Below are positions 9,416 through 17,904 of a stretch of DNA of 64,000 nt, one piece after another. The position numbers and the translations under genes are program-made. The stretch is from Polyangium sp. 6x1 (GTDB lineage: Bacteria; Myxococcota_A; Polyangia; Polyangiales; Polyangiaceae). The notes under the pieces were generated by a model, which ran no database searches, had not been told where the DNA came from, and saw only the letters and a program-made list of their open reading frames with translations. Where the stretch lies: contig NZ_JARZHH010000001.1 in the NCBI RefSeq assembly GCF_029946515.1, positions 62,001-126,000 of the forward strand, written 5' to 3'. Numbering within the stretch: position 1 is the first letter of the stretch; every line of letters starts with the position of its first letter.

Positions 9416-9627
9416 TCCGTCGACGATGGGCAGCCGCAGCTTGCCCTCCGCGACCACCGGCGTGGCCGCGGCGTGCTTTTGCGTGCGGCCTCCTCCCTCG
9501 CATTCGAGGGCAGGAGCTAGTGCATTAGGGCCCGAAATAGATCGAAACTGGGTCCAGAACGTCATCTCGCTGAAGCTCGCGGTCGATGACCGGCGCGCTC
9601 ACGAAGGGCACCGAAGGGAACGAACTC

Positions 9628-10221
9628 ATGCTTGCCGAGAGAATCCTGATTCTGTTCGCCGTTGGCCTTACTGCATGCCAAAGCTCACCCGCGCCGGTCC
9701 CGAGTGAATCTCCCAAGAGCTCCGTAACCGAGGCGCCCGCAGTGAAACCGAACGCCGCGGCGACCGAGTCGCCGGGCGTGAAGCCGAGCACGACCGCGCA
9801 GCACTCTGGCCTCTACCCGGTTCGCCAGATGAGCGCAGACGCGAAGACGCTCGTCCCCAACGAGGGAGACCATGTCGTCAATCTCCAGGGAATCGACGGC
9901 ACGTGGTACATGCTCGGCGTGCGCGAAGGCGTTCCGTTTTCGCACGCAGCCAAGATCACGAAGGATGCCCCTCGCGGGGGGACCCACTACGATCTGCAAC
10001 TCGACGACGCTGGCACGAAGCGGCTGACCGAGCTGACGAAAGCTCAGGTCGGCAAACGAATCGCCGTCGTCGTGAACGACGTCGTCGTCATCGCGCCCGA
10101 GACGAAAGAGCCGATTCAATCAGGGCAATTGAAGGTCTCCTGCGCGGCCATGGAAACGCGATGCTACGAGGCGATGGAATCACTCCTTCGCACCAAGGGC
10201 GGCCCAACGACCCCCCAATAG
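9628..10221 (+). CDS. Lipoprotein with SecD-like P1-head domain
   Basis: 197 residues. The ATG at 9628 gives MLAERILILFAVGLTACQSS, a lipoprotein signal with Cys16, and AAGGGA precedes it. A low-complexity Pro/Ser linker leads to a domain (about 85-180) whose core, DDAGTKRLTELTKAQVGKRI then AVVVNDVVVIAPETKEPI, matches the periplasmic head of SecD/SecDF. Here it is an orphan without the translocase membrane domain, so a transport role should not be assumed. The last 42 bp overlap the remains of an integrase on the other strand, so the final dozen residues may be acquired sequence. Confidence 0.82.
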   Translation: MLAERILILFAVGLTACQSSPAPVPSESPKSSVTEAPAVKPNAAATESPGVKPSTTAQHSGLYPVRQMSADAKTLVPNEGDHVVNLQGIDGTWYMLGVREGVPFSHAAKITKDAPRGGTHYDLQLDDAGTKRLTELTKAQVGKRIAVVVNDVVVIAPETKEPIQSGQLKVSCAAMETRCYEAMESLLRTKGGPTTPQ

Positions 10222-10780
10222 TCGTCCAGTCTGCTGCACGTAGCGCTGCGTGGTGGACAGGTTCGTGTGACCCGCCATCCGCTGCACGACGTGCGCGGGG
10301 ATACCCACCCGCAACCACATCGTGATCGCGTAGTGCCGCAAACAATAGACCGACCACCCCCGACCCCGACCTTCCGCCGCCCCCTCTCAAACGCCTGCAC
10401 AATCCCGTACTGCCCCCACGCCCTCCCCCGCTCATTCAGCGCCACAAAGTCCTCCCGCCCCGCCCCCGCCGCCCCCTCGCCCCCCGCACGCTCACGAACC
10501 CGCCCACGACCCCCCTCCCGCCGTAGCCGCACATCCCGCCACCGTAGCGCCTGCACCTCCGTTCGGCCGCAGCCCCGCGTACGCCATCAACGCGAAGCTC
10601 ATCCGATTCCGCTCGCTCGCGGCCGCGAGGATCCGCTCGACCCCCACGTCCGACGGAATCTCCAGAATGCTCTGCCCCACCGCCTTGGGCCGCGGCATCC
10701 CCTCGGGCATCGCGCGCAGATACTTCCGCGCCACCGCGAATCGCAGCACCGACCGGATCACCACCTGCACTTTGTAACCG
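10180..10780 (-). pseudogene. Tyrosine recombinase catalytic-domain remnant, two frameshifts
   Basis: Translating in three pieces recovers the C-terminal two thirds of a phage integrase. Piece 1 (10780-10565) has VIRSVLRFAVARKYLRAMP and LMAYAGLRPN, the Arg-I region. Piece 2 continues EVQALRWRDVRLRREGG. Piece 3 (about 10365-10180) gives CLRHYAITMWL, VQRMAGHTNLSTTQRYVQ and the stop. Frame changes fall near 10565 and 10368. The box II motif reads YCLRH instead of HxLRH, so a catalytic His is also lost. It overlaps the 3' end of the lipoprotein gene at 9628. With the N-terminal piece at 4000 it could be one split gene. Confidence 0.78.
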
Positions 10781-10945
10781 AATCTAGGTCAAACAATGTC
10801 CGGAGAACCGGCTTTTCATGTGCCGCGTGCGCCATGGACGGTGCTATCCTATCGATACCTCGCGCGCCCCCCCGTTCTGGATGGCGCATGACCGCGCTGG
10901 TTGTCATGCGCGTCGGCGCCGCGGGATGATCTCATGAGGTGATCC

Positions 10946-11401
10946 ATGTCCCAAAGCCCTCATATCAAGCAAAAGTTCGAGATCCACGAGCTCGTTGCCA
11001 GGTTCGCCGATCTCGTGAACCGCAAGGCGATGAATGAAATGCACCACCTCCTCACGCCGAACGCGGTGCTCGACATCCCCGGCCATCACGTCGCCGGCCG
11101 TGACAACATCGTCACGTTCCTGGCCGACATCCTGAACAAGTGGAGCACCATCATTCAGGCGGTCCACTCCGGCACCGTCGAGCTCGTTCCGGAGACGCAC
11201 CCCCAGCGGGCCACGGGGCGCTGGTACCTGAGCGAGTTCGGCGTGCTGGAGGGCGTCGACACCAACGTGGGCGGCGTCTACAGCGATGAGTACGTGCGGA
11301 CGGCGAGCGGATTCCGGTTCACCCGGCGTCGGTTCGATCTCCTTTACATGCGCTCCGGGACGAGCGTCACGGCCCAGCCGTTCCCCTCCGACCTGCCCTG
11401 A
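10946..11401 (+). CDS. SnoaL/NTF2-like protein
   Basis: 151 residues with the cone-shaped NTF2 fold signature: an opening helix (EIHELVARFADLVNRKAMNEM), LLTPNAVLDIPG, AGRDNIVTFLADIL, then strands TGRWYLSEFGV and FRFTRRRFDLLYM. Polyketide cyclases, dehydratases and many orphan small-molecule enzymes share it; nothing here fixes a substrate. GAGGTGA stands 4 nt before the ATG. It is a single gene between the integrase remnant and a 345-bp gap. Confidence 0.85.
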   Translation: MSQSPHIKQKFEIHELVARFADLVNRKAMNEMHHLLTPNAVLDIPGHHVAGRDNIVTFLADILNKWSTIIQAVHSGTVELVPETHPQRATGRWYLSEFGVLEGVDTNVGGVYSDEYVRTASGFRFTRRRFDLLYMRSGTSVTAQPFPSDLP

Positions 11402-11501
11402 AGAGCCTGCCGAGCGCCGGCATCGAGCCATTGCGCCGCGTATGTCGAGCGGGTTGGGCGCGGATACATGAGGGAAGCGAAAAACCTCTCGCGCTGAAGC
11501 G

Positions 11502-11615
11502 TCACGCGGTCAGGTGGCTGTGACGCGCGAGGCAATCGACGAGCGCGACCTTCCCGACCGCGACCTCGCCGAAGTTCGGCAGTAGCGTCCCCTCGAGCAG
11601 CACCGCATCCCCTTG
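11502..11615 (-). pseudogene. 3' gene fragment in the 11402-11746 gap
   Basis: On the minus strand about 37 codons read as normal protein (LLEGTLLPNFGEVAVGKVAL, then VDCLARHSHLTA) up to a TGA. They are preceded by an in-frame TAG and no start. It looks like the tail of a lost gene of unknown family. I see nothing else in the gap. Confidence 0.35.
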
Positions 11616-11746
11616 CTACTGGGAATCACCCATGCTCTGCCAGGGGACGGCTTGCCCGCAGGTGCGTTCCACCCCCGTCGGAAACGATGGAGATCAAGGT
11701 GTCGCCCCCGTCCCTCGCAGGCTGGGGACGCACGCGCTCCAGGGGG

Positions 11747-12049
11747 TCAACGATAAGGCCCCCGGGTGCGTTCTACCTCGGATTTGATCGCATAGCCGAA
11801 CGTGCGCTTCGCCTCGTTCAGGAGCCACTCGATCCGCTCGGGGTCGGCCCCTTTCGCGAAAACGATCTTGCGGACCTCGCGCTCCGTCTGCACGCGCAGA
11901 AAATACCCGCGCCGCAAGGCCGATACAAGCACGTAAATTCCCAGACCCGCGAAGGCGCAGCCCGTCGGGAGCAGTTTCGGTATGACGCCGCCATCCACGA
12001 GCCACCAAAACAAATACCAGGCGCAGCCGATCCCGATGCCAATGCACAC
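11747..12049 (-). CDS. Small two-helix membrane protein
   Basis: 100 residues from GTG at 12049: two transmembrane segments (about 2-20 and 25-45, separated by DGGVIPKLL) and a basic, soluble C-terminal half (REVRKIVFAKGADPERIEWLLNEAKRTFGYAIKSE cut by positions 58-92). In-frame codons without a normal start continue upstream to about 12125 and look coding (ADIKSVSLSWGTVSERLPAQ), so the protein may begin at a rare start and be about 25 residues longer. It lies 88 bp after the oxygenase gene on the same strand. Function unknown. Confidence 0.65.
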   Translation of the reverse strand: MCIGIGIGCAWYLFWWLVDGGVIPKLLPTGCAFAGLGIYVLVSALRRGYFLRVQTEREVRKIVFAKGADPERIEWLLNEAKRTFGYAIKSEVERTRGPYR

Positions 12050-12137
12050 GAGCCCGAAGAGGATCTGGGCCGGCAGACGCTCGCTGACAGTGCCCCAAGA
12101 CAGGGAGACGCTTTTGATATCGGCGCGGGGGATTCCC

Positions 12138-14135
12138 TCAGCGCGGCCCCGCGGCCCTCTCGGCCGCGCTGCGGATCACGGGATCGTCGTGGCGTAGCAG
12201 CCGATCGAGGCGCGCGCGCTGGTAGCCGCCCGGGCGGCCGCCGTAGAGGAATGCGACCGCGGCGAGCCCGCGCAGCACCTCTGCACGCTTCGCCGAGTCC
12301 AGGAGCCCGGCGAGGCGGCTGTCCACCGTCGGGAGGCGGCCAACGTTCACGATCTGGGACGCGAGCGACGCGCTCCGCGGTCCCTCCACGAGCAAGGCGC
12401 GGAGCGACGTCTCGGGATCGAAGCGATAACGTACCCGCGCGTCGGCTCCGGCCCACGTCGCCCTGAGCGGCTCGACGGCGTCGCGGCTCGGCTGGATCGA
12501 GGCCGCGACGACATGGAGCCCGCAATCGTGCAAGCAGTTGTCGATGTCGTGGAAGCTCGAGTCCGCCGCTGCCACGAGGCGCGCCTCGCGCTCACGATCG
12601 GGCGGCGTGCGTATCGCGCGCTCGAAGACGTCGGACGGCATCTCGCCCTCGGCGGCGGGCGCGGCGACCGCGGGCGCGACGGCCGCGGGTGCGACGGCCG
12701 CGGGCGTGATCCACGTCAAGAACTTCGCGAGCAGCTTCCGCGTCGTGCCGTCGTCGAAGCGCACCGCGATCATTTTTCGATCGCCGTCGTTCTCCTCCGC
12801 GATCACGTCCCCTTCGCCGAATTTCGTGTGCCGCACGCGCGGGCGCGCCGGCTCGGCGACGGCGATCCCTCGCTCGCGCAGCGTCCCGATCCGGACCTCG
12901 AGCGCGGCGAATTCGTAGACGAGGGCGTCGAAATGCTCGTTGCCGAAATAGCCGGTGGCGCTCACGTCGGCCTCGTGAATGAGCGTCGCCCACGCGCGCT
13001 CTCGCCACGCCCAGATCTCGCCGCGCTCCTCGAGCAGGCGGTCGGTGATCGTCGTGCACGTTTCGTAGCCCTCGTCTTCGTCGGGGATCGGGCGCTCCCC
13101 ATCCGCCGCGAGGCTGATGACGTCGGGTAGCGAGCCGATCTCCTTCGAGGTCAGCGCGCGATCGAGGCGATACGTCATCGGCGCGGCCCAGGCGACGACC
13201 GGCCGATGCTCTCGCGCGTGTTTGCCATCGAGAAACGCGAGGCAAGGACGGACGACGAACGACAAACCCATTTCGCGCAGGAGTTCGGCGAGGGCGCGAT
13301 CGACGCCGCGGAGCGTATCCTCCGAAATGCCGCCCGCGTCGCTGCGACGGCGCGGCAGGATCACACGCCGCGCGCAGGGGATCACGAGGGCGCCGCCGGC
13401 AGGGAGAATCTCGCGATCGCCGAGGCCGCGGACGAGCACCTCGCGGACCTTCGCGACGCGCTCGACGTCGCGAGCACGCGCCCCGCCGCGGAGCGATAGG
13501 GCGTAGGTGAGCGTCACGCGGTATCCGCTGGTGACACGCTCGATCTCGTGCTCGACGTCGCCGGGGAACGCGACCCACCGGAGCGATCCGTCGGGCACGC
13601 CTCCCCACGCGATCTTCTTCTCCGTCGCGCCGTCGCGCACGATCATCGCGCCGCCTCCGTGCGTGATCGGTAGGCCGACGACGAGCGTGCCGACCATCTC
13701 GGCCTCGCGCGGCGTGTCGCGGTGCGCGGCGAAACGGCCGCCGGGCGGGTAGACGAGGACGTCGGTGAGCGTGGCCGCAAGCTGCTCGCCAGGGGAGAGC
13801 GCGCGCTCGATGGCGTCGAGCAGCCCGCCGTCCCTCGGGTCGAAGCCGCCCACCTCGACCTGGCCGCGCGCGATCAGGCGCAACCCATTGCGGACCTCGG
13901 GGTCGACCCGCGTCTTCGCGCCGTCGCCGAAGGGCGCAGGCTCGGCGTGCGCGAGCAGGGCGTCGACGAACGCGCGATGCTCGTCCTCGGTACGGCCCAC
14001 CGAGACGACCGGCCCGCCCGGGATGCGCAGCGAGACGGGCGCGGGCAACGTCCACGAGCCGCTCACGAGCAGTGGTTCGGTCACGGCGTCGAGCGCCGCG
14101 GCGAGCGCCTTGCCAAACTCCGTCGCAGGATCCAT
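12138..14135 (-). CDS. 2-oxoglutarate/Fe(II)-dependent oxygenase with C-terminal HEAT-like domain
   Basis: 665 residues from the ATG at 14135; the frame is open to an ATG at 14207, but those 24 residues look non-native. Residues 120-212 form a prolyl-4-hydroxylase-type double-stranded beta-helix. H138 and D140 lie in FAAHRDTPREAEM, H196 in GDVEHEIE and R206 in SGYRVTLTY, so both iron and 2-oxoglutarate ligands are present. A small SH3/Tudor-like module (about 475-510, HTKFGEGDVIAEENDGDRK) follows, then an Ala-rich linker and a C-terminal helical part with HEAT-like repeats. Proteins of this size with such appendages usually hydroxylate macromolecules; the target here is unknown. No signal peptide. 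Confidence 0.82.
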   Translation of the reverse strand: MDPATEFGKALAAALDAVTEPLLVSGSWTLPAPVSLRIPGGPVVSVGRTEDEHRAFVDALLAHAEPAPFGDGAKTRVDPEVRNGLRLIARGQVEVGGFDPRDGGLLDAIERALSPGEQLAATLTDVLVYPPGGRFAAHRDTPREAEMVGTLVVGLPITHGGGAMIVRDGATEKKIAWGGVPDGSLRWVAFPGDVEHEIERVTSGYRVTLTYALSLRGGARARDVERVAKVREVLVRGLGDREILPAGGALVIPCARRVILPRRRSDAGGISEDTLRGVDRALAELLREMGLSFVVRPCLAFLDGKHAREHRPVVAWAAPMTYRLDRALTSKEIGSLPDVISLAADGERPIPDEDEGYETCTTITDRLLEERGEIWAWRERAWATLIHEADVSATGYFGNEHFDALVYEFAALEVRIGTLRERGIAVAEPARPRVRHTKFGEGDVIAEENDGDRKMIAVRFDDGTTRKLLAKFLTWITPAAVAPAAVAPAVAAPAAEGEMPSDVFERAIRTPPDREREARLVAAADSSFHDIDNCLHDCGLHVVAASIQPSRDAVEPLRATWAGADARVRYRFDPETSLRALLVEGPRSASLASQIVNVGRLPTVDSRLAGLLDSAKRAEVLRGLAAVAFLYGGRPGGYQRARLDRLLRHDDPVIRSAAERAAGPR

Positions 14136-14223
14136 CACGGGGCGAAGATCGCCGCCCCCGAAGATGACTCCTGCCCGGCTCACCCTTCTTTCGCTCATCG
14201 GCGCCACGTGTCAGGCTCCGTGC

Positions 14224-14616
14224 TCAGAATGCCTGGCTCTGCGGCTTTTCACCCTCGGTCTTTTTGCGGAACACCAGGTAGCTGTGACGGGATTCCTTCC
14301 TTATTGACCCTCGGTACTCCACGTTCGCCGACGTGTTGACGAGCACGACCTCGCCGCCGAGGGCGCACGCCTCGGGCTTGAGCAGCGAGAGGATCCGTGG
14401 GTCGTTCGGCGCTTCGCCGATCTCGCCCTGGACGTTGACCGTGCCCACGGCGTCGTAGCTGGAGAGGAGCTCCTGGGTCATGATGCCCGTGCGCAGCTCG
14501 AGCGCGCAGTCCGCTGGCCGCGGCGGAAACACCCCGCCCATGCGCACGGTGGACACAGGGTTGCTCGAACACGCGAGCATCGCCGGAAGGAGCACGAGGA
14601 GCCACGCTTTTGTCAT
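14224..14616 (-). CDS. Lipoprotein, unknown function, 130 aa
   Basis: MTKAWLLVLLPAMLACSSNP is a clear lipoprotein signal with Cys16. The mature chain has a conserved-looking core (YDAVGTVNVQGEIGEAPNDP, then LKPEACALGGEVVLVNTSAN) of the kind seen in small myxobacterial lipoproteins with an alpha/beta heavy-metal-like fold. Two Cys (37 and 84, approximately) could pair. It follows the OMP remnant and precedes the oxygenase gene on the same strand; no operon signal is evident. Confidence 0.8.
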   Translation of the reverse strand: MTKAWLLVLLPAMLACSSNPVSTVRMGGVFPPRPADCALELRTGIMTQELLSSYDAVGTVNVQGEIGEAPNDPRILSLLKPEACALGGEVVLVNTSANVEYRGSIRKESRHSYLVFRKKTEGEKPQSQAF

Positions 14617-14747
14617 GTGTGGCCTCTAGCAACGTGTGCGCGTTGCGGTCAACGATGAATTTCACGAGGAGATCACGGTGGCGCAAACGGCGGGATGAAT
14701 GGCGCAATGGATCAGGCGGCCGCCCCGTGAACAGGCGCGGCGACACC

Positions 14748-15056
14748 TCAGAACGTATACAGAAGCGAGCTGGCGCCGGTCGCAACGGGAACCAGGTGTT
14801 CCCAAGGCGAGAGCCCAAAGAAATCAAAGTGGGCGCCAACCAGCGGTAACACGACCTCGACGTCCACGCGTGCCGTCAGGTGTGATGAGAGCGGAAACTC
14901 CAGCGCGGTGCGCGCCCCCGTGCCGAAGAAACCACCAGCACCCCTCCATGCATAGTCCCTGCTCGACACCGCCGTACCCACGATCCCACCCGTGACCAAC
15001 AAGCAGCCAGTTGCCGAACGGATACATCTCAAGCGACCCCGCCGAGGACCTGGACG
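14748..15056 (-). pseudogene. C-terminal remnant of an outer-membrane beta-barrel protein
   Basis: Three frames must be joined: VQVLGGVA, then LEMYPFGNWLLVG, then GIVGTAVSSRDYAWRGAGGF on to a typical barrel ending VATGASSLLYTF with terminal Phe. Two frameshifts (near 15028 and 14990) and the missing front end show decay. The LysR gene starts its 3' end only 12 bp away, so the rest was probably lost when that gene arrived. Confidence 0.6.
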
Positions 15057-15067
15057 AGGCGTGGCCG

Positions 15068-15952
15068 TCAGCCGTGGATTCGGATTCGCTTGGCCACGAG
15101 ATCGATGAACGCGACCACCTTCGGCGAAAGCTGGCGCGTCGTCGGGTAGAGCGCGTGCACGGGCACGGGGGCGGGCGTGCCCCACTCGGGGAGCAGACGA
15201 CGCAAATGTCCTTTGCGAAGGCCGTCCGTATAGAGGTGCTCGGGGAGCCAAGCGATCCCGACACCCGCGAGGACGGCCTCGCGAATGAGCTCCTGGTCGT
15301 TCGCGGTCAGCCGCGGCGTGATACGAACCTCGGACCGCTTGCCGCCGGATTCGAAGACCCAGACGTTTGGCGTCGCGTTGATACCAAAGGCGACGCAGGT
15401 GTGCTTCTGAAGATCGGACGGGGTCTGCGGCGTGCCGTGTCGCTTGCAATAACTCGGCGCCGCCACGAGGGCGGTCTTCGCCGTGCCGAGGTGACGTGCG
15501 ACCAGCATCGAGTCCTGGAGCGGCCCGGCCCGGATGGCCATGTCGAAGCGCTCCTCGACGAGGTCGACCCTGCGGTCGGTGCAGACCATTTCGATTTGAA
15601 CGTCTGCATGCCGCTCCAAGAACTCGGCGACGATGGGCCCCAGCATGTCGAACCCGAGCGGCACCGTCACGCGCAGCAGGCCGCGGGGGGTCGCTTGCAA
15701 GCGACCGACCGCCTGCTCGGCCTCCTCGATTTCGCCGAGGAGGGACGCGGTGCGCTCGTAATAGATACGCCCTGCATCCGTGAGGCTGAGCTTGCGGGTC
15801 GTGCGCTGCAGCAGCCGCGCGCCCATCCGTTCCTCCAAATCCGATACCTTGCGGCTCACCGTCGATTTCGGCATGCCCAGGTGCCGCGCCGCCGCGCTGA
15901 AGCTGCCGGCCTGCACGACGCGCACGAAGACGAGGATCTGGTTCAGGTCCAT
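15068..15952 (-). CDS. LysR-family transcriptional regulator
   Basis: 294 residues, the standard LysR length. N-terminal winged helix-turn-helix: MDLNQILVFVRVVQAGSFSA, AARHLGMPKSTVSRKVSDLE, ARLLQRTTRKLSLTDAG. Residues 90-290 form the two-lobed effector domain (GLLRVTVPLGFDMLGPIVAE, GVGIAWLPEHLYTDGLRKGHL). It is divergent from the isochorismatase-family gene at 16096, the usual place for a LysR target. Just before its ATG is a small inverted repeat, GTTCC-6-GGAAC (15956-15971), a possible site, though a T-N11-A motif is not obvious. Confidence 0.93.
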   Translation of the reverse strand: MDLNQILVFVRVVQAGSFSAAARHLGMPKSTVSRKVSDLEERMGARLLQRTTRKLSLTDAGRIYYERTASLLGEIEEAEQAVGRLQATPRGLLRVTVPLGFDMLGPIVAEFLERHADVQIEMVCTDRRVDLVEERFDMAIRAGPLQDSMLVARHLGTAKTALVAAPSYCKRHGTPQTPSDLQKHTCVAFGINATPNVWVFESGGKRSEVRITPRLTANDQELIREAVLAGVGIAWLPEHLYTDGLRKGHLRRLLPEWGTPAPVPVHALYPTTRQLSPKVVAFIDLVAKRIRIHG

Positions 15953-16095
15953 GTCGTTCCGGAGGTGGAACGGTCCTACCCGGAATCCCCCCCTAGTGCA
16001 AGGGGAGGAACACCGGCATGGTCCGCACGCGTCTTCGACGACGAGGCGCTCGCGACGTGCATCCCGCGTGCGACGAGCGCCAAAAAGGAGATTTC

Positions 16096-16752
16096 ATGAG
16101 CGGTTCAAGGAACGCCAGGGTCGGGCTCGATGCGCTGCTGACGCCGGAGAACTCCGTACTCCTCCTGATTGACCATCAGCCGTATCAATTCGCCAATCTG
16201 CACAGCCACGAGCCGACGATGATCGTGAACAACGTCATCGGCCTGGCCAAGACCGCCAAGGCGTTCGGCGTCCCGACCATCCTGACGACGGTGCTCGAAG
16301 AGCGGGGCGGCTACCTGATCAAGGGGCTGCAGGACGTGTTCCCGGAGCAAAAGCCGATCAATCGGACGTTCATCAATACCTGGGAGGACCGCCGCGTCGT
16401 CGAGGCCGTGGAGAAGACGGGCCGAAAGAAGCTCATCATCGCTGCCCTCTGGACCGAGATTTGTCTCGCCATGCCGGTCATCCACGCGCTCGGCGAAGGC
16501 TACGACGTCTACATCGTGACCGATGCGTCGGGCGGGGTAACCGCCGAGGCGCACGATATGGCCGTGCGGCGCATGGTCCAGGCGGGGGCCGTGCCGATCA
16601 CGTGGATGGCCGTGGGCGGAGAATGGCAGCGCGACTGGGCCCGCGAGAAGACGGTGGCGGGCATGGCCGATCTTCTGGGACAACATGGCGGCGCGACCGG
16701 CGTCGTGACCGCCTGGGAGTGGCAGCTTCTCGGCATCCATCAGGCCAAATAG
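16096..16752 (+). CDS. Isochorismatase-family (YcaC-like) cysteine hydrolase
   Basis: 218 residues; the ATG at 16096 is preceded by AAAAAGGAG. The fold is that of the isochorismatase/nicotinamidase superfamily: Asp in LLIDHQPYQF (about 26), Lys near 110-115 in KTGRKKLIIAALWTEICLAM, and the nucleophilic Cys in TEIC (about 123). The size and the AEAHDMAVRRMVQAGAVPIT ending match the YcaC branch, whose physiological substrate is mostly unknown. The divergent LysR gene 143 bp away is its probable regulator. Confidence 0.9.
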   Translation: MSGSRNARVGLDALLTPENSVLLLIDHQPYQFANLHSHEPTMIVNNVIGLAKTAKAFGVPTILTTVLEERGGYLIKGLQDVFPEQKPINRTFINTWEDRRVVEAVEKTGRKKLIIAALWTEICLAMPVIHALGEGYDVYIVTDASGGVTAEAHDMAVRRMVQAGAVPITWMAVGGEWQRDWAREKTVAGMADLLGQHGGATGVVTAWEWQLLGIHQAK

Positions 16753-16816
16753 CTCCGCGGAGCTCCCGCGACCCGCCGGGCGCGCCTTTGGGTTTGTCCA
16801 CGGGTCCGGGGGAGCA

Positions 16817-17791
16817 TCACTCTTCTGTTGCTCCGGCCCGCCCCGCGGCCCGGCCGAGGCGCTCGGCCAGGCGGCGGAGGTGCTCGATGAGCTCCACTGG
16901 CTCGTGCACCTCGAACTCGAACCCCATGAACCCGAGGTGGAACGCGAGCGCCTCGAGGCTCCCGCCGCCGGTGTGGACCACGCAGCGGTCGGGCGCCAGC
17001 GCCTCGACGCGCCCCGCCACGCCCGACAGCCGCTCCGAGACGGCCTGCGCTGGGGCGTGCACCGTCACGCGCGCCCGGTGCGGGTACGCGACGGTGGAGA
17101 CCGACTTCGACACATAGGCGGCCACGTCCTCCGCGGGCAGGGGGCGCGGCTTGAAGCGCCCCGCCGTCTTCGGCCTGCCCTGGATGCGATCGACGCGGAA
17201 CGTCCGCCATGCGCCTCGATCGAGATCGTACGCGAGCAGGTACCAGCGGTGGCTCGTGTGCACGAGCCGGTACGGCTCGACGGCGCGCACGCTCGCGGCG
17301 CCGCTATGGCTGCTGTAGTCGAAGCGCAGGACCTCGGCGTCGCGGCACGCGTTCGCCATCGCGGCGAGCGCGTCCGCGTCGACGGTGGGTCCGCCGTCGC
17401 CCAGCCGCACGCTCACGGCCTCGAGCGCGCTCACCTTGCGCCGGAGCCGCTTGGGGAGCACCTGCTCGAGCTTCCCGAGCGCGCGGACCGACGCCTCCTC
17501 CAGCCCCTTCACCGGTCCGGTCGCCGCCGCGCGCAGCCCCACGGCGACGGCGACGGCCTCGTCGTCCTCGAGGGGCAGCGGCGGCAGCTCCTTCCCGGCG
17601 CCGAGCTGGTATCCGCCGCCGATGCCGGTGGCCGCGTGGACGGGGTATCCGAGGCTCCGGAGCCGGTCCACGTCGCGCCGGACGCTGCGCTCGGTGATCT
17701 CGAGCTCGCGGCCGAGCTCCGCGCCCGTCCAGAAGCGCCGGGATTGCAGCAGCGACAGCAGCTTCAGCAGCCGCGCGGAGGTCTGGACCAC
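16817..17791 (-). CDS. WYL-domain (YafY/DeoR-like) transcriptional regulator
   Basis: 324 residues from GTG at 17791, preceded by GGAGAGAGG 6 nt upstream; longer starts would swallow the operator. Residues 1-60 are an HTH_11 DNA-binding domain (ARLLKLLSLLQSRRFWTGAE, LGRELEITERSVRRDVDRL). The middle has the WYL module (AVEPYRLVHTSHRWYLLAYD, about 185-205) and the C-terminus the WCX wing (VAYPHRARVTVHAP). WYL proteins sense small molecules or nucleic acids and usually repress their own gene. It is divergent from a GFA-family gene, with a perfect inverted repeat between them. Confidence 0.92.
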   Translation of the reverse strand: MVQTSARLLKLLSLLQSRRFWTGAELGRELEITERSVRRDVDRLRSLGYPVHAATGIGGGYQLGAGKELPPLPLEDDEAVAVAVGLRAAATGPVKGLEEASVRALGKLEQVLPKRLRRKVSALEAVSVRLGDGGPTVDADALAAMANACRDAEVLRFDYSSHSGAASVRAVEPYRLVHTSHRWYLLAYDLDRGAWRTFRVDRIQGRPKTAGRFKPRPLPAEDVAAYVSKSVSTVAYPHRARVTVHAPAQAVSERLSGVAGRVEALAPDRCVVHTGGGSLEALAFHLGFMGFEFEVHEPVELIEHLRRLAERLGRAAGRAGATEE

Positions 17792-17806
17792 GTACCACCT
17801 CTCTCC

Positions 17807-17829
17807 TTGCGGACCGAATCTGTCCGCAA
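17807..17829. promoter_or_regulatory. Operator: TTGCGGAC-7-GTCCGCAA inverted repeat
   Basis: Perfect 8-bp arms (17807-17814 and 17822-17829) with a 7-bp AT-richer spacer, placed 15 bp before the WYL regulator start and 75 bp before the GFA gene. Position and symmetry suit binding of the WYL dimer to control both genes. Confidence 0.72.
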
Positions 17830-17904
17830 TCCAGTGTAGCTTCCTCTCGTCCCTCGAGCGAGGCGTCCCAAGGCGTCCCGCCCCCATCCCTGGAGCTACC
17901 GCCC

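Noticed and set aside
9416..9627. Extra gene between sigma factor and SecD-like lipoprotein
   Set aside because: No frame with a start, ribosome site and natural composition; only short fragments.
10088..10435. 115-codon minus-strand frame as a separate gene
   Set aside because: It is the wrong frame over the integrase remnant; the correct frame shows the CLRH and GH...Y motifs.
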